DNA from: Bordetella parapertussis
GTDB lineage: Bacteria > Pseudomonadota > Gammaproteobacteria > Burkholderiales > Burkholderiaceae_C
NCBI GenBank assembly: GCA_945890735.1
Contig: CAMDCZ010000060.1
Coordinates: 1-8,542 of the forward strand
Length of the DNA stretch: 8,542 bases
Direction of reading: 5' to 3'
In this document: in pieces, positions 6,325 to 8,542 of the stretch
Position numbering within the stretch: position 1 is the stretch's first letter
How the letters are laid out: the number at the start of each line of letters is the position of its first letter
Position numbers and translations under genes: made by a program
Notes under the pieces: generated by a model
What the model saw: the letters and a program-made list of their open reading frames with translations, nothing else
Told to the model about the DNA's origin: nothing
Databases searched by the model: none

Positions 6325-7202
6325 GGTTTCTCCTGAAGGCGTGAGGGCATTGTCGCCAAAACCGCAGCCAACACAATCAGCAAGCCGCCCCACAGTTTGC
6401 GGTCGCTCAGCTCGGCTGCCCCCAAGGCCACCGAGGTGGCGGTGGCAAACACGATTTCCGACAACATCACCAAGGCGGTGGTGGCCGCTGGCAGCCGTGC
6501 GGCCCCATATTGCAAGCTCAGGTTGGACACCCACATGCACAAGCCCAGTCCGACGGCGTAACCCATCCAACCCATGTCATGGGGCAGGCTCACCCAACCA
6601 AACGGCAAAGCAACGAGACCGGTCAAGGCGGTGATCACCATGCCGCCGGCAAACATGGCGCTCATGCGCGAGGACTCGGGCACCTGGGCCAGTTTGCGCA
6701 ACATCACGTTGTTGAGCGCAAAGCTGGCGCCGCCGAGCAGCGCCAAAAAATCAAACAAGGAGGAGGGCAGTGGCCAAGGCGTGTCCGGTGTTTTCAAGAC
6801 AAGCGCCACCCCCACCAATGCCAACAACAAACGCAGCAAGGCCATGCGGGAGGGCCGTTCGCCCAGCAACCACCAAGCCAGCAACACCGACCAAGCTGGC
6901 ATGGTGTAGAACAGCAACACCACGCGCACCACATCGCCCAAGGTCACCGCCCAATTGAAGCCGACATTGGTCAGTCCAGAGGCCAGGAAAAGCCACCAAA
7001 GCATCGGCTGGCGCCACAGACCCAGCCAGGCGCTGGGTTGCCAGGCCAGCGTCAGCGTCAAGGCCAAGGCATACATCAGCGCAGTGGCCCACAGGGGATG
7101 CAGACCCAGGGCTTGCATCTCGCGCAAAGGCCACCAAGACACACCAAACACCAAGGCATTGAACAACAAGCCCAGCACCGGGCCCAGGGCAGGCGCCGCC
7201 AT
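6321..7202 (-). CDS. DMT-superfamily permease with two EamA domains
   Basis: Inner-membrane transporter of unknown substrate; relatives export amino acids, metabolites or drugs. The 293-residue length and roughly ten hydrophobic segments are usual for the family. Two EamA repeats can be seen: the first ends with FYTMPAWSVLLAWWLLGERPS (98-118) and the hydrophobic run to about residue 136, the second covers about 150-285 and contains TTALVMLSEIVFATATSVAL (241-260) followed by a final membrane segment at about 270-285. The ATG at 7202 lies 3 bases after the lplT stop with no clear ribosome binding site, and the stop overlaps the peroxidase start by four bases, so it is the middle gene of a tightly coupled unit. 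The substrate cannot be inferred from these neighbours. Confidence 0.9.
   Translation of the reverse strand: MAAPALGPVLGLLFNALVFGVSWWPLREMQALGLHPLWATALMYALALTLTLAWQPSAWLGLWRQPMLWWLFLASGLTNVGFNWAVTLGDVVRVVLLFYTMPAWSVLLAWWLLGERPSRMALLRLLLALVGVALVLKTPDTPWPLPSSLFDFLALLGGASFALNNVMLRKLAQVPESSRMSAMFAGGMVITALTGLVALPFGWVSLPHDMGWMGYAVGLGLCMWVSNLSLQYGAARLPAATTALVMLSEIVFATATSVALGAAELSDRKLWGGLLIVLAAVLATMPSRLQEKP
6330..6334 (-). promoter_or_regulatory. Ribosome binding site of the glutathione peroxidase gene
   Basis: AGGAG on the minus strand, five bases before the ATG at 6324 and inside the 3' end of the permease gene. It is the clearest Shine-Dalgarno sequence in the window and rules out the longer in-frame reading that extends to 6570. 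Confidence 0.75.
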
Positions 7203-7205
7203 CGC

Positions 7206-8513
7206 TCAGTGGTGACCGGGATCGCGGCGGGCGATGTCCATCAGACGCGCCACCTCGTCATGGTGAACCGCACAGTTGCGACGGTGCCAACGCTGGATCA
7301 GCCACATGCAACCGGCCATCAAACCGGCAAACCCCGCAATCGCCCCGAATGCGCTCAAACCCCAGCTGGTGGCCAAGGCGTAAAGGGCGCCGAGGGCCAA
7401 GATACAGGCCTGTTCATTGAAATTTTGCACGGCAATCGAGCGGCCCGCACCCATCAGGTTGTGGCCTCGGTGTTGCAGCAACGCGTTCATGGGCACCACC
7501 AAAAACCCACCCAAACCACCCAGCAAGATAAACAAAGGCGCGGCCAACCAAACGTTGTCGATGAAGTTCATGCCCAACACCAGCAAACCCATGGCAATGC
7601 CCAGGGGCATGACGCGCGGTGCATCAACCAGCCGCATGCGCATGGACGCGATGACCGCGCCAGCGGCCGTGCCAATCGCGATCACGCCCACCAACGAGGA
7701 CGCTTGCGTGGTGGTGTAGCCCAGCGCAACCGCGCTCCAAGCCAGCACGACGTAGCGCAGGTTGCCACTGGCGCCCCAGAACAAGGTGGTGGTGGCCAAA
7801 GAGATTTGCCCCAGTTTGTCGCGCCACAAGAGCAGGTTGCAACGCCAGAAATCGGGCGCCAAGGCAACCAGGTTGTAGGCCAGGCTGTGTTGTTTTTGGC
7901 TGTGCATCGGCATCAATGGCGCGCCGGTTTGGGGAATGCGGGTATTGAACCAAGCCGCCAGACCGTAGAGCAAAACAATCACGCAGATGGCCGCTTCAGG
8001 TGGGGTGTCGATGCCCAATTCGATCAACGGCAGGTCCAGCGACAGCAGGAAAGAGGCGATGTGCGGCCCCACCAATTGACCACCCAAGAGCACGCCCAAG
8101 ATGATCGAGGCGATCGTCAGGCCTTCAATCCAGCCGTTGGCCTTGACCAGCAAAGACGCCGGCAGCAATTCGGTCAAGATGCCGTACTTGGCAGGTGAAT
8201 AAGCGGCAGCACCCAGGCCCACAATCGCATAGGACAACAGGGGGTGGGAGCCGAACAGCATCATCAGGCAGCCCACCACCTTGATGCCATTGCTCATGAA
8301 CATCACATCGCCCTTGGGTCGAGAGTCGGCGAATGCGCCGACGAATGGCGCGAGCACGACATAAAACAGCGCGAACATGGGCACCAATGCGGCGCGTTGC
8401 CATTCGGCACCGCCCGTCGCCTTGATCATTTCCACCGCCACCACAAACAAAGCGTTGTCAGCCAAAGAGCTGAAAAACTGGGCTGCCATGATGGTGTAGA
8501 AACCGCGCTTCAT
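7206..8513 (-). CDS. lplT: Lysophospholipid transporter LplT (MFS)
   Basis: Inner-membrane major-facilitator protein that flips lysophospholipids, mainly lysophosphatidylethanolamine, to the cytoplasmic face for re-acylation by Aas. The 435-residue sequence follows the E. coli LplT pattern closely: AQFFSSLADNALF (11-23), the motif-A-like loop GAFADSRPKG (59-68), GAAAYSPAKYGIL (101-113), LVKANGWIEGLTIA (122-135), TLFWGASGNLRY (233-244), and GGFLVVPMNALLQHRG with AVQNFNEQA (about 325-359). It is longer than the E. coli protein (397), mainly through extra sequence around residues 140-160 and a charged tail with several His and Arg. The ATG at 8513 has no clear ribosome binding site, and only 29 bases upstream are visible, with no other start codon in frame. 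In enterobacteria lplT is joined to aas; here a permease follows and no aas is visible. Confidence 0.9.
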   Translation of the reverse strand: MKRGFYTIMAAQFFSSLADNALFVVAVEMIKATGGAEWQRAALVPMFALFYVVLAPFVGAFADSRPKGDVMFMSNGIKVVGCLMMLFGSHPLLSYAIVGLGAAAYSPAKYGILTELLPASLLVKANGWIEGLTIASIILGVLLGGQLVGPHIASFLLSLDLPLIELGIDTPPEAAICVIVLLYGLAAWFNTRIPQTGAPLMPMHSQKQHSLAYNLVALAPDFWRCNLLLWRDKLGQISLATTTLFWGASGNLRYVVLAWSAVALGYTTTQASSLVGVIAIGTAAGAVIASMRMRLVDAPRVMPLGIAMGLLVLGMNFIDNVWLAAPLFILLGGLGGFLVVPMNALLQHRGHNLMGAGRSIAVQNFNEQACILALGALYALATSWGLSAFGAIAGFAGLMAGCMWLIQRWHRRNCAVHHDEVARLMDIARRDPGHH

Positions 8514-8542
8514 GTGTAGGGTGTCAAGGTCAATAAAGCGGG

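Noticed and set aside
6510..8198. A 562-codon open frame on the plus strand, antisense to the permease and lplT
   Set aside because: Its product is dominated by Gln, His, Arg and Gly with no domain pattern, as expected of the complement of GC-rich membrane-protein genes; the minus-strand genes have clear family motifs.

Overview
The window looks like the chromosome of a betaproteobacterium, most likely Burkholderiales and probably Comamonadaceae-like. This rests on high-GC, third-position GC-rich coding in the core genes, the tkt and gap pair, a GlcE/GlcF-type glycolate oxidase, and an LplT close in sequence to the proteobacterial family. The genus cannot be fixed from sequence reading alone. 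The window is almost entirely coding: no gap between genes exceeds about 20 bases, and I see no RNA genes, CRISPR array, insertion sequence or convincing intrinsic terminator.

The left two thirds (1-5828) is a head-to-tail run on the plus strand: the 3' end of tkt (transketolase), a C5-cytosine DNA methyltransferase, a restriction endonuclease resembling the PmeII-type family, gap (NAD-dependent glyceraldehyde-3-phosphate dehydrogenase), glcE and glcF (glycolate oxidase FAD-binding and iron-sulfur subunits). Spacings are 8, -11, 19, 8 and 8 bases, so the run looks like one transcription unit. The methyltransferase and endonuclease form a complete Type II restriction-modification pair. They are clearly AT-richer than everything around them and use codons such as AGA, AGG and ATA. 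They sit exactly between the stop of tkt and the ribosome binding site of gap, which suggests a horizontally acquired defence cassette wedged into a central-carbon operon.

The right third (5833-8513) is a minus-strand unit read in the order lplT (lysophospholipid flippase), an EamA/DMT-family permease, then a thioredoxin-type glutathione peroxidase. These genes are 3 bases apart and then overlap by an ATGA, so translation is probably coupled. The two units converge with only 4 bases between stop codons.

Functionally, tkt and gap serve the pentose-phosphate/Calvin and glycolytic trunk, and glcE/glcF oxidise glycolate to glyoxylate together with a GlcD that is not in this window. The minus-strand genes concern membrane lipid recycling, small-molecule transport and peroxide detoxification. 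The restriction-modification pair is the one accessory element. It is the best candidate for something little described, because its recognition sequence cannot be read from the sequence and the endonuclease family is small.
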